From Microbacterium oxydans (GTDB lineage Bacteria; Actinomycetota; Actinomycetes; Actinomycetales; Microbacteriaceae): a DNA stretch of 64,000 nucleotides. The notes under the pieces were generated by a model. That model saw only the letters and a program-made list of their open reading frames with translations. It ran no database searches and was not told where the DNA came from. Numbering within the stretch: position 1 is the stretch's first letter; each line of letters starts with the position of its first letter. The position numbers were made by a program, and so were the translations under genes. The stretch is taken from NCBI RefSeq assembly GCF_026559675.1, contig NZ_CP092891.1:434001-498000 (forward strand), written 5' to 3'. This document shows positions 1 through 7,925 of the stretch, piece after piece.

Positions 1-163
1 TCTCACCGATCGCGCCTGGCGTGAGCAACGAAGTACCTCCGATGAAGGTTCACCGCTGCCTCGTGGCAGGGACCGCCCGGGGGACGATGCCTCATCATCT
101 CTAACAGCCGACGCGTGCGGTATCGGCCATTCGGGGGACACGCTCGCGAGCGCCGTCCGACCT

Positions 164-1393
164 CTAGCCGAGGAACTCCCGCGCCGCGGCCGAGAGCGCG
201 GTGACGCCGACCTCGATGGTCGGGTGGATCTCCGGCGCGAAGAACGGCGAGTGGTTGGTCGGGATCTCCTGCTCCAGGCGACCCGCCGCCGCGGCCTCGG
301 CGAAACGGGTCGGGTCGACGCCGCCCCAGAACCAGAACACCAGGGGAGCGCCGGCGTCACGGGCGAACCACGACACGTCCTCACTCCCGGTGAACATGCC
401 GGGGTCGATGACGGATGCTTCGCCGAGGGCCCGCTGCAGCGCCGCGGTCACCCGGGTCGTGGCGTCCTCATCGTTGATGGTGGCGGGGAGGGTGTGGTCG
501 GTGCGGATCTCGGGCTCGCGCTCCGCGCCGGACGCCGTCGCCTCGGCGCGCACGATGCGCTCGACGCTCGCGAGCACCTTCTCGCGCGCCTCCTCGTTCG
601 GGTAGCGCAGGCTCAGCTCGAGCTTCGCCTCCGCGGGGATGATGTTGTTCTTGAGCCCCGCGTGGATCGAGCCGACCGTGACGACGGCCACGCCCTGCGG
701 GTCGATCTCGCGCGAGGCGATGGTCTGCAGGCGCATCACGGTCGCCGCGGCCATGACGACCGGGTCGATCGTGGCGTGCGGGCGGGAGCCGTGACCGCCG
801 CGTCCGTGCAGGGTGACGGTGAGCCCGTCGGAGGCCGCCATCTGCGTGCCGCTGCGCACCCCGATGATGCCGGCGGGCAGGGGGGTGACGTGCTGGCCGA
901 GCACCACGTCGGGCTTCGGGTAGCGGTCGAGGATGCCGTCGTCGAGCATCGCGCGCGCACCGGCGCCGTACTCCTCCGCGGGCTGGATCAGCACGACCAG
1001 GGTGCCCGACCATTGGGAGCGCTCGGCGACGAGCTTCTCCACCGCGCCGATCATCGCCGTGACGTGCATGTCGTGGCCGCAGGCGTGCATGACGGGGACG
1101 GTCGTGCCCGCGGGGTCGACGCCCTTCGCGGTGCTCGCGTACGACAGACCCGTCTGCTCCTCGACGGGGAGCGCGTCCATGTCGGCGCGCACCCAGACGA
1201 CGGGCCCGTCGCCGGACTCCGTCGAAGGGTTGCGCAGCACACCGACCACGCCGGTCACCCCGACGCCCTCTTCGACCTCGAGGCCGAGGTCGCGCAGATG
1301 CTGGGCGGCGATGCCCGCGGTGCGCGTCTCCTGGAACGAGAGCTCGGGGTGCTGATGCAGGTCGATGTAGAGCGCTTCGAGGTCGATCGTCAT
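164..1393 (-). CDS. M20 family metallopeptidase / amidohydrolase
   Basis: 409-aa cytoplasmic zinc amidohydrolase of the M20 family (hippurate hydrolase, N-acyl amino acid or indole-acetyl amino acid hydrolase type). It should hydrolyse an amide bond on an acylated amino acid; the substrate cannot be read from sequence. Metal-binding motifs are visible: RADMDALP at about residues 69-76, HACGHDMH at 103-110 and the catalytic PAEE at 138-141, followed by the dimerisation insert. Length is normal for the family and there is no signal peptide. The ATG start is preceded at exactly 6 nt by TAGGCT (1400-1405 on the minus strand), so the mRNA is probably leaderless. It lies 53 nt downstream of the TetR gene, same strand, but appears to have its own promoter. 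Confidence 0.9.
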   Translation of the reverse strand: MTIDLEALYIDLHQHPELSFQETRTAGIAAQHLRDLGLEVEEGVGVTGVVGVLRNPSTESGDGPVVWVRADMDALPVEEQTGLSYASTAKGVDPAGTTVPVMHACGHDMHVTAMIGAVEKLVAERSQWSGTLVVLIQPAEEYGAGARAMLDDGILDRYPKPDVVLGQHVTPLPAGIIGVRSGTQMAASDGLTVTLHGRGGHGSRPHATIDPVVMAAATVMRLQTIASREIDPQGVAVVTVGSIHAGLKNNIIPAEAKLELSLRYPNEEAREKVLASVERIVRAEATASGAEREPEIRTDHTLPATINDEDATTRVTAALQRALGEASVIDPGMFTGSEDVSWFARDAGAPLVFWFWGGVDPTRFAEAAAAGRLEQEIPTNHSPFFAPEIHPTIEVGVTALSAAAREFLG

Positions 1394-1446
1394 GGCCCGA
1401 GCCTAGCCCGGCGCCCTCTCGTTGCCGAGGCCTCTCCGCCCGCGGA

Positions 1447-2094
1447 TCAGGCCGGATGCACGTAGGTCGACAGCGTCGGCCCGGGGCGCAGCACCGCGTT
1501 CACGATCGCCTGGATCGCGAACTCGCTCGCCCCGCCGAGCTCGATGGTGTCGGGGTGCAGGAGCCATTGCATCTGCAACCCGTCCATCACGGCGAGGATC
1601 GCGGCGGCGGCGTCGGCGATCGTGTCCGGATCGGACACGCCCTCCTGCACGCAGAGCTCGTGGAACGCGGCCGAGACCTCGCGACGCAGCGTCGTGTAGC
1701 GGTCCTCGAAGAAGCCCCTGGCGGGGTGGTCGTCCGTCACCGACTCGGCGGACAGCACGGTGTACGCCTGGACGATGCCCGGACGCTTCTCGTTCGCGAA
1801 CGCCGTGCGCACGAGGTGCAGGAACAGCTCGGGGCCGTCGGGGATGTGCTTCTTGGCGAGACCGGCGACGTCGGACTGGTCGCGGTACGCGAGCACCTCG
1901 AGGAGCAGCTTCTGCTTGGAGCCGAAGTGGTGGAGGACCCCGGCGTGGGTGATGCCCACCTGCTCCGCGACATCCGCCAGCGTGCCGTTGGTGGATCCCT
2001 TGTTGCCGAAGATCTCGACGGCCGCCTTGAGGATCTGCTCCCGCTTGGCGAGGGTCGCCGGGCGCACGCGTACGGTCTGGTCGCTGTCTGCCAC
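1447..2094 (-). CDS. TetR/AcrR family transcriptional regulator
   Basis: 215-aa TetR-type repressor. The N-terminal helix-turn-helix is clear (TLADVAEQVGITHAGVLHHF, about residues 37-56), followed by a helical ligand-binding domain of family-typical length. The GTG start is preceded by a strong GGAGAGGAGG Shine-Dalgarno. It is divergent from the Opp-type ABC importer and GH3 operon, and the shared intergenic region contains two TTAC..GTAA palindromes (2136-2149 and 2160-2181). The simplest inference is that it regulates itself and that operon. A role in controlling the downstream amidohydrolase is also possible. Confidence 0.9.
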   Translation of the reverse strand: MADSDQTVRVRPATLAKREQILKAAVEIFGNKGSTNGTLADVAEQVGITHAGVLHHFGSKQKLLLEVLAYRDQSDVAGLAKKHIPDGPELFLHLVRTAFANEKRPGIVQAYTVLSAESVTDDHPARGFFEDRYTTLRREVSAAFHELCVQEGVSDPDTIADAAAAILAVMDGLQMQWLLHPDTIELGGASEFAIQAIVNAVLRPGPTLSTYVHPA

Positions 2095-2135
2095 CGCGGC
2101 CTCCTCTCCATGTCGGTCTGTGGTTGCGATCTAAC

Positions 2136-2181
2136 TTACTACTCGGTAACCTCACGAGAGCTTACTTTCTCGACAGTAAGC
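2136..2181. promoter_or_regulatory. paired TetR-type operator candidates in divergent promoter
   Basis: Two palindromic elements lie between the TetR start and the importer operon. One is TTACTACTCGGTAA at 2136-2149. The other has arms GCTTACT and AGTAAGC around an 8-nt centre at 2160-2181. Both share the TTAC/GTAA half-site, which suggests two binding sites for the adjacent TetR protein. Binding itself is inferred. Confidence 0.5.
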
Positions 2182-2251
2182 AAATCACGACGGCCGGCGG
2201 GCTCCCGTCCACCGGCGACACAGCACAATGACCCGTGCCCTAGGAGAAGCA

Positions 2252-3925
2252 ATGAAGCTCAGAAAGTCTCTGATCGCCGCGACTGCGATCACCGCCCTCG
2301 GTATCTCGGCACTGGCCGGATGCTCCGCCGGAGGAGGGAACGACGACGGCGCCGGCAACGGCGCCGGCACCGCCTCCCTCACGATCGCGAAGCCCGACGG
2401 CGCCATCACCACGGAGTCCAACAACCCGTACGTCGGCGACTCCTCCGCCTCGAAGTACGGCTACGGCAAGGTGATCTTCGAGACCCTCGGACTCGTGAAC
2501 CAGACCGGCGACCGCGGCGTCACCCCGTGGCTCGCCGAGAGCATCGAGTGGAACGACGACTACACCGTCCTCACCGTCGTGCCGCGCAAGGACGTCACGT
2601 GGAGCGACGGCAAGCCCTTCACCGCCGACGACATCGTCTACTCGTACGAGCTCGTCTCGACCCCCGCGCTCGACACCGCGGGCCTCCAGTTCGAGGGCGC
2701 CGAGATCGACGGCGACGCGGTCGTGCTGACCTTCGCCGAGTCGAAGTACGTCAACCAGGCCCGCGTGCTGCACGTCCCGATCGTCCCCAAGCACATCTGG
2801 GAGAACCTCGACGACCCGGCCACCGACCCCGTCAAGGGCGACGACCTGGTCGGCACCGGCCCCTACGTCCTGTCGAACTGGTCGACCGAGTCGGTCACGC
2901 TCGAGGCCCGCGACGACTACTGGGGCGGCGACCTCGCCGTGCCCGAGCTGCACTACGTCTCCTACGGTGACAACACCGCGCTGACCACGGCCCTCGCCAA
3001 CGGCGACGCGGACTGGGCGCAGGCGTTCATCCCGCAGATCGAGGAGCAGTTCCTCTCGGCCGACCCCGAGCACAACAAGTTCTGGGCTGCCCCGACCACC
3101 GGCTCCGCGACGCTGTTCATGAACCTGCAGCAGAAGCCGTTCGACGACCCGGCCTTCCGTCAGGCGCTCGCCTGGGTGATCGACCGCGACGCCTACGTCG
3201 ACATCGCCCGCGAAGGCGCCAGCGAGGCGGTCTGGTCGGTGACCGGTCTGTCCTCCATCCTCGAGGACGAGATCCAGCCCGAGTTCAAGGGCGAGGACTA
3301 CTCGGTCGATGCCGAGAAGGCCCGCGACCTGCTCGAGACCGCCGGCTACACCTGGAAGGACGACGCGCTGATCGACCCCGACGGCGCGCCCGTCTCCTTC
3401 ACCCTGTCCGTCCCCTCCGGATGGAGCGACTGGAACACCGCGCAGGAGCTGATCGCGGAGGACGTGACCGAGGCCATCGGTGCCGAGGTCAAGATCGACA
3501 TGCCGGACTGGGGCGGCTGGGCCGACCCCCGCGACAACGGCACCTTCTCGGCGATCATCCACTGGCTCGAGGACAGCGGCACGGCCTACGGCCTCTACAC
3601 CTCGACCATGGACCCGCGCTGGATCTCGCCCGAGGGCAAGGCCGGCTTCAACTTCGGTCGCTTCGACGACCCGGAGGCGACGGAGGCCCTGAACTCGTAC
3701 GCGAACGCCTCCTCGGACGACGAGCGCACCGCAGCACTCGACACGCTGCAGACGATCTTCTCGGAGGAGGTTCCGGCGATCCCGCTCGGCGCGCACCCGC
3801 TGCTGGGCGAGTTCAACACGCGCAACTACGTCGGATGGCCCTCGGACAAGGACCCGTACGCCTCTGCTGACCCGACTCAGCAGAACATCGTGCAGATCCT
3901 GACGAAGCTGAAGCCCGCCGAGTAA
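2252..3925 (+). CDS. ABC transporter substrate-binding lipoprotein, SBP family 5
   Basis: 557-aa extracytoplasmic solute receptor of the Opp/Dpp family (SBP_bac_5). The start at 2252 is chosen over an in-frame ATG at 2228 because AGGAGA lies 5 nt upstream and translation then begins directly with a lipoprotein signal (MKLRKS, hydrophobic stretch, lipobox LAGC with Cys24). The mature domain has the family motifs for a sub-site of entry (TWSDGKPFTADDIVYS) and a full-length two-lobed fold. First gene of an operon with two ATPases, two permeases and a GH3 glucosidase. That context favours an oligosaccharide rather than a peptide ligand, as known for several Thermotoga and archaeal Opp-type sugar importers. 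Ligand not proven. Confidence 0.92.
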   Translation: MKLRKSLIAATAITALGISALAGCSAGGGNDDGAGNGAGTASLTIAKPDGAITTESNNPYVGDSSASKYGYGKVIFETLGLVNQTGDRGVTPWLAESIEWNDDYTVLTVVPRKDVTWSDGKPFTADDIVYSYELVSTPALDTAGLQFEGAEIDGDAVVLTFAESKYVNQARVLHVPIVPKHIWENLDDPATDPVKGDDLVGTGPYVLSNWSTESVTLEARDDYWGGDLAVPELHYVSYGDNTALTTALANGDADWAQAFIPQIEEQFLSADPEHNKFWAAPTTGSATLFMNLQQKPFDDPAFRQALAWVIDRDAYVDIAREGASEAVWSVTGLSSILEDEIQPEFKGEDYSVDAEKARDLLETAGYTWKDDALIDPDGAPVSFTLSVPSGWSDWNTAQELIAEDVTEAIGAEVKIDMPDWGGWADPRDNGTFSAIIHWLEDSGTAYGLYTSTMDPRWISPEGKAGFNFGRFDDPEATEALNSYANASSDDERTAALDTLQTIFSEEVPAIPLGAHPLLGEFNTRNYVGWPSDKDPYASADPTQQNIVQILTKLKPAE

Positions 3926-3940
3926 GCAGGTTTCGTCCCC

Positions 3941-4078
3941 GCGGGGCGTTTCGTCTCGTCGCTTCGCTCCTCGCTCAACGACCGGGTTCCGTTTCCGGTC
4001 GTTGAGCGAGCGCAGCGAGACGAGACGCCCCGCGGATCCTTCCGGTCGTTGAGCGAGCGCAGCGAGACGAAACGCCCC
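3941..4078. repeat. REP-like intergenic element, three copies (inverted pair plus direct copy)
   Basis: Copy B (3995-4035) and copy C (4042-4078) are direct repeats of a module starting CCGGTCGTTGAGCGAGCGCA and continuing GCGAGACGA(A/G)ACGCCCC. Copy A (3941-3984) is the same module in inverted orientation, so A and B can fold into a long stem with a short loop near 3985-3994. The element fills the only sizeable gap of the operon, just after the substrate-binding-protein gene and before the ATPase genes. A diverged relative sits at the same relative position in the cellobiose operon (21650-21740). Confidence 0.85.
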
Positions 4079-4095
4079 ACACGAAAGACATCCCC

Positions 4096-4920
4096 ATGCC
4101 AGACCCCCTGCTCAGCGTGCGCGACTTCTCGGTCGTGTACGACGTCGATCCGCCCGTCGAGGCGGTGAAGAACGTGACCCTCGAACTGCAGCGCGGTGAG
4201 ATCCTCGGTCTCGCCGGTGAGAGCGGCTGCGGCAAGACGACGCTCGCCTACGGCGTGCAGCGTCTGCTGCGCGCACCCGCCGTCATCACGAACGGCAGTG
4301 TGACCTTCCACGACGTCACCGGCGTCGACATCGACATCAACGCGCTCGACGTGGATGCGATGCAGCGCTTCCGCTGGGACAAGGTGTCGATGGTGTTCCA
4401 GGGGGCGATGAACGCCCTGAACCCGGTCGCGACGATCGGCTCGCAGCTGGAGGACGTCTTCGAGATCCACCGTCCCGACATGAACCGCAGGCAGCGGCGT
4501 GCCGAGGCCGAGGAGCTGCTCGAGATCGTCAAGGTCGGACGCCAGCGCGTGCGCTCCTTCCCGCACGAGCTCTCCGGCGGCATGCGGCAGCGCGTCATGA
4601 TCGCGATGGCCCTGGCGCTGCGCCCGCAGCTCATGGTGATGGACGAGCCGACCACGGCGCTCGACGTGCTGGTGCAGCGCGAGATCCTCAAGCAGATCTC
4701 GCAGCTGCGGCACGAGTTCGGCTTCTCGGTGATCTTCATCACCCACGACCTCCCTCTCCTCCTGGAGATCAGCGACCGGATCGCGATCATGCGCGAGGGC
4801 GAGATCATCGAGCTCGCCAGCGCCGAGCACATCTGGACGCAGCCCGAGCACGAGTACACGAAGACGCTGCTGTCCTCGTTCCCCCGCCTGACCGGGGAGA
4901 GAGGAGTGCTGGTGCGATGA
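4096..4920 (+). CDS. ABC transporter ATP-binding protein, DppD/OppD-like
   Basis: 274-aa nucleotide-binding subunit. Walker A GESGCGKTT begins at residue 41, the ABC signature is LSGGMRQRV, Walker B plus D-loop is LMVMDEPTTALD, and the H-loop is ITHD. Residues after the Q-loop read FQGAMNALNPV, where peptide-type members more often have FQDPM(T/S)SLNP. I recall the former from Opp-type oligosaccharide importers, which agrees with the GH3 gene in this operon. The C-terminal Opp/Dpp extension is short. The stop overlaps the next start (ATGA), so the two ATPases are translationally coupled and probably act as a heterodimer. Confidence 0.93.
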   Translation: MPDPLLSVRDFSVVYDVDPPVEAVKNVTLELQRGEILGLAGESGCGKTTLAYGVQRLLRAPAVITNGSVTFHDVTGVDIDINALDVDAMQRFRWDKVSMVFQGAMNALNPVATIGSQLEDVFEIHRPDMNRRQRRAEAEELLEIVKVGRQRVRSFPHELSGGMRQRVMIAMALALRPQLMVMDEPTTALDVLVQREILKQISQLRHEFGFSVIFITHDLPLLLEISDRIAIMREGEIIELASAEHIWTQPEHEYTKTLLSSFPRLTGERGVLVR

Positions 4921-5723
4921 CCACCCTCGAATTCCGCAACGTCACGAAGGCGTACAACGTCCGCGGGGCCGGCCAGATCAAGGCCCTCGACGACGTGAGC
5001 TTCACCCTGACCTCGGGTCAGACGATCGGCCTGGTCGGGCAGTCCGGCAGCGGCAAGTCCACGATCGCGAAGATCCTCACCCAGCTCGAGACCCCGACCA
5101 GCGGCGAGGTGCTGCTCGACGGCAAGCCCATCCCGCGTCGCGGCAAGGGCCTGCGCACGTACCGTCAGCAGCTGCGCATGGTGTTCCAGGATCCGTTCGC
5201 CTCGCTCAACCCGTACCACTCGATCCGCTACCACGTGGAGCGACCGATCCGTCTCGACAACGTGGTGCCCAAGAAGGAGACCGAGGATGAGGTGCGGCGG
5301 CTCCTCGAGCGCGTGCGCCTGGATGCGGATGCCGTGATCGACCGTCGCCCGCACGAGCTGTCCGGTGGGCAGCGGCAGCGTGTCGCGATCGCGCGCGCCC
5401 TGGCCTCGCGCCCCTCGCTCCTCGTCGCCGACGAGCCGGTCTCGATGCTCGACGTCTCGATCCGCCTCGGCGTTCTGAACCTGCTCGCCGACCTGCAGCG
5501 CGAGGAGGGGCTCGGCGTGCTCTACATCACCCACGACCTCGCCACCGCCCGCCACTTCAGCGACGAGATCATGGTCCTCAACCAGGGCCGCGTCGTGGAG
5601 TACGGCGCCGCCGACGACGTCATCCTCAACCCGCAGGACCCGTACACACGAGAGCTGCGAGCCGCTTCCCCCGACCCGGACAAGCACTTCGCGTCGGCGA
5701 CTCCGACGGGAGGTGCCCTGTGA
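4917..5723 (+). CDS. ABC transporter ATP-binding protein, DppF/OppF-like
   Basis: 268-aa second nucleotide-binding subunit of the importer. Walker A GQSGSGKST starts at residue 41, the Q-loop is MVFQDPFASLNPYH, the signature is [15 protein letters not shown], Walker B is LLVADEPVSMLD and the H-loop is ITHDLA. It pairs with the upstream ATPase on the cytoplasmic face of the permease dimer. It overlaps the upstream gene by 4 nt and the downstream permease GTG start by 4 nt (GTGA), indicating a tightly coupled operon. Confidence 0.93.
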   Translation: MTTLEFRNVTKAYNVRGAGQIKALDDVSFTLTSGQTIGLVGQSGSGKSTIAKILTQLETPTSGEVLLDGKPIPRRGKGLRTYRQQLRMVFQDPFASLNPYHSIRYHVERPIRLDNVVPKKETEDEVRRLLERVRLDADAVIDRRPHELSGGQRQRVAIARALASRPSLLVADEPVSMLDVSIRLGVLNLLADLQREEGLGVLYITHDLATARHFSDEIMVLNQGRVVEYGAADDVILNPQDPYTRELRAASPDPDKHFASATPTGGAL

Positions 5724-6808
5724 GCACCGCATTCCCCCAGCTCGACGACAACGACCTCGTCGCCCGCGACGCGCTCGAGGTCGGCACCACCGCGACCACC
5801 GCCGAACGCGGGCGCCGGAAGTTCCCGTGGCGCTTCTTCGCCGGCCGCGCGGGCTTCTACCTGTTCACGCTGTGGGCGGCCATCACGATCAACTTCTTCC
5901 TGCCGCGCCTCATGAAGGGCGACGCGGTCAGCTCGTATCTCGCGCGCAACCGCAACGTCAGCCCCGAGGCGGCCGATGCCCTGCGCATCCTGCTCGGCAT
6001 CGACACCGACAAGTCGCTCTGGCAGCAGTACATCGAGTACTGGGGGATGCTGCTGCGCGGCGACCTCGGCATCTCGACGCTGCACGGCCTGCGCCCGGTC
6101 GCCGAGGTGCTCGCCTCGGCGCTGCCCTGGACGCTCGGACTCGTCGGCATCGCGACCATCATCTCGTTCGCGATCGGCACGGTCGCCGGCGCCATCGTCG
6201 GCTGGAAGCGCGGCAGCAAGCTCGACGCGATCATCCCCGTGACGACCTTCTTCAACACGATCCCGTACTTCTGGCTCGGCCTCATCGCGATCGCGATCTT
6301 CTCGTCGACCCTGAAGTGGTTCCCCTCCTCGCACGCCTACGACAAGGGGCAGTCCCCGGAGTGGAGCTTCGACTTCATCGGCCAGGTGATCATGCACGGC
6401 ACCCTGCCGGCGCTGACCATCGTGGTCGCCTCGCTCGGCGGCTGGGTCCTCGGGATGCGCAACATGATGCTCACCGTCCTCGACGACGACTACATCACGG
6501 TCGCGCAGGCCAAGGGCATGCCCAACAAGCGGGTGCTGTGGGGCTACGCCGCCCGCAACGCGGTGCTGCCGCAGATCCAGAGCTTCGCGCTGTCGATCGG
6601 CTTCATCGTCGGCGGCACGATCGTGATGGAGATGGTGTTCAGCTACCCGGGCGTCGGAAAGCTCCTGCTCGACGCGACCAACGCCAAGGACTTCGCCCTG
6701 ATGCAGGGCGTGTTCCTGGTGATCACTCTGTCCGTGCTGGTGGCCAACATCCTCGCCGATGTGGTCTACGCCTACCTCGATCCGCGCACGCGCCAGATGG
6801 AGTCCTGA
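5720..6808 (+). CDS. ABC transporter permease, DppB/OppB-like
   Basis: 362-aa integral membrane subunit with about six transmembrane segments (first near residues 44-64). It has the inner-membrane-component EAA-like loop (AQAKGMPNKRVLWGYAARNAVLP) that contacts the ATPases. The GTG start at 5720 overlaps the preceding stop. The N-terminal cytoplasmic region of about 40 residues is somewhat longer than in E. coli DppB. It partners with the next gene to form the translocation pore. Confidence 0.92.
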   Translation: MSTAFPQLDDNDLVARDALEVGTTATTAERGRRKFPWRFFAGRAGFYLFTLWAAITINFFLPRLMKGDAVSSYLARNRNVSPEAADALRILLGIDTDKSLWQQYIEYWGMLLRGDLGISTLHGLRPVAEVLASALPWTLGLVGIATIISFAIGTVAGAIVGWKRGSKLDAIIPVTTFFNTIPYFWLGLIAIAIFSSTLKWFPSSHAYDKGQSPEWSFDFIGQVIMHGTLPALTIVVASLGGWVLGMRNMMLTVLDDDYITVAQAKGMPNKRVLWGYAARNAVLPQIQSFALSIGFIVGGTIVMEMVFSYPGVGKLLLDATNAKDFALMQGVFLVITLSVLVANILADVVYAYLDPRTRQMES

Positions 6809-6809
6809 C

Positions 6810-7925
6810 ATGACTGTTCCCACCACCGCAGCGAGCACCGCTCCCGACGGATCGGCCGTCGTCTCCGGCATGCCCGAGACCGCGACCCTGCGCACGCCGC
6901 CGGCCGGCGAGCCGCCGCGCAAGACCTTCTGGTCGCAGCTCGGCCAGGCGTTCGCGATGTTCCGCAACCCCAAGTCGGTCGCGGGCCTCATCATCCTCGG
7001 CGTGTTCGTGCTCATCGCGATCCTCGCACCGTGGATCGCCCCGTACGGACCGACCCAGAAGGACCGCACGGCGCTCCGGCAGCCGCCCTCCTGGGAGCAC
7101 TGGCTGGGCACGACGCACATGGGCGAAGACGTCCTGAGCCAGATCATCTTCGGCACCCGCGGCGTGATCGTGGTCGGCTTCCTCGCCGCCTTCATCGCCA
7201 CGATCATCGCGATCACGATCGGCGTGATCGCCGGCTACGTACGCGGCTGGAAGAGCGAGTCGCTGTCGGCGCTGACGAACGTGTTCCTGGTGATCCCCGG
7301 CATCCCGCTGATCATCATCATCGCCTCGCAGTTCGAGAACCCGCCGCTCATCGTGATCGCGGCGGTGCTCGGGATCACCGGCTGGGCGTGGGGTGCGCGT
7401 GTGCTGCGCGCCCAGACCATGTCGCTGCGCAACCGCGACTTCATCCAGGCCGCGCGCGCCAACGGCGAGCCGCTGCGTCGCATCATCACCGTCGAGATGC
7501 TGCCGAACCTCATGGCGCTCATCGCGTCGAGCTTCGTCGGCACCGTGACCGCCGCCATCCTCGGACTCACCACGCTGGCGTTCATCGGCGTGATCCCGGT
7601 GAGCAACCTGAACTGGGGCACCATCCTGTTCTGGGCGCAGCAGAACGGCGCGTTCCCGCGTCTGTGGTGGTGGTACGTCCCCGCTGGCCTCTGCATCGCG
7701 ATCATCGGCGTCGCCCTCTCGCTCATCAACTTCGGCATCGACGAGTACGTCAACCCGCGCCTGCGCTCGGCCGGGGAGCGGGCCAGGGCGATGAAGAAGA
7801 AGGGGCTGAACGTGAACGACGCCGTCACGGTCGTCCGCAGCGTGCCGCTGCCGAAGAAGACCCCCGATCCCGTAGCCTCGACGGCTTCCGACTCCTCGAC
7901 GACCTCGACCCAGAACACGAAGTGA
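6810..7925 (+). CDS. ABC transporter permease, DppC/OppC-like
   Basis: 371-aa second permease subunit. An in-frame start at 6759 would lie inside the previous gene, so the ATG at 6810, one base after the upstream TGA, is preferred. A cytoplasmic N-terminus rich in Pro/Ala/Thr is followed by the OppC N-terminal helix (MFRNPKSVAGLIILGVFVLI), the permease core and an EAA loop (AARANGEPLRRIITVEMLPN). It ends with a Ser/Thr-rich tail. The stop overlaps the ATG of the GH3 gene (TGATG), so importer and hydrolase are coupled. Confidence 0.92.
   Translation: MTVPTTAASTAPDGSAVVSGMPETATLRTPPAGEPPRKTFWSQLGQAFAMFRNPKSVAGLIILGVFVLIAILAPWIAPYGPTQKDRTALRQPPSWEHWLGTTHMGEDVLSQIIFGTRGVIVVGFLAAFIATIIAITIGVIAGYVRGWKSESLSALTNVFLVIPGIPLIIIIASQFENPPLIVIAAVLGITGWAWGARVLRAQTMSLRNRDFIQAARANGEPLRRIITVEMLPNLMALIASSFVGTVTAAILGLTTLAFIGVIPVSNLNWGTILFWAQQNGAFPRLWWWYVPAGLCIAIIGVALSLINFGIDEYVNPRLRSAGERARAMKKKGLNVNDAVTVVRSVPLPKKTPDPVASTASDSSTTSTQNTK

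Noticed and set aside
1..163. Possible end or start of a gene at the left edge
   Set aside because: A short open stretch stops at 113 on the plus strand and GGAGG occurs on the minus strand, but no recognisable protein sequence can be read.
224..1465. 413-codon plus-strand frame over the M20 amidohydrolase
   Set aside because: Arg/Gly/Asp-rich composition; the minus strand encodes a complete M20 enzyme with catalytic motifs.
7031..7924. Long N-terminal extension of the GH3 gene
   Set aside because: The extension lies in another frame over the permease gene; the ATG at 7925 directly precedes family-typical sequence.
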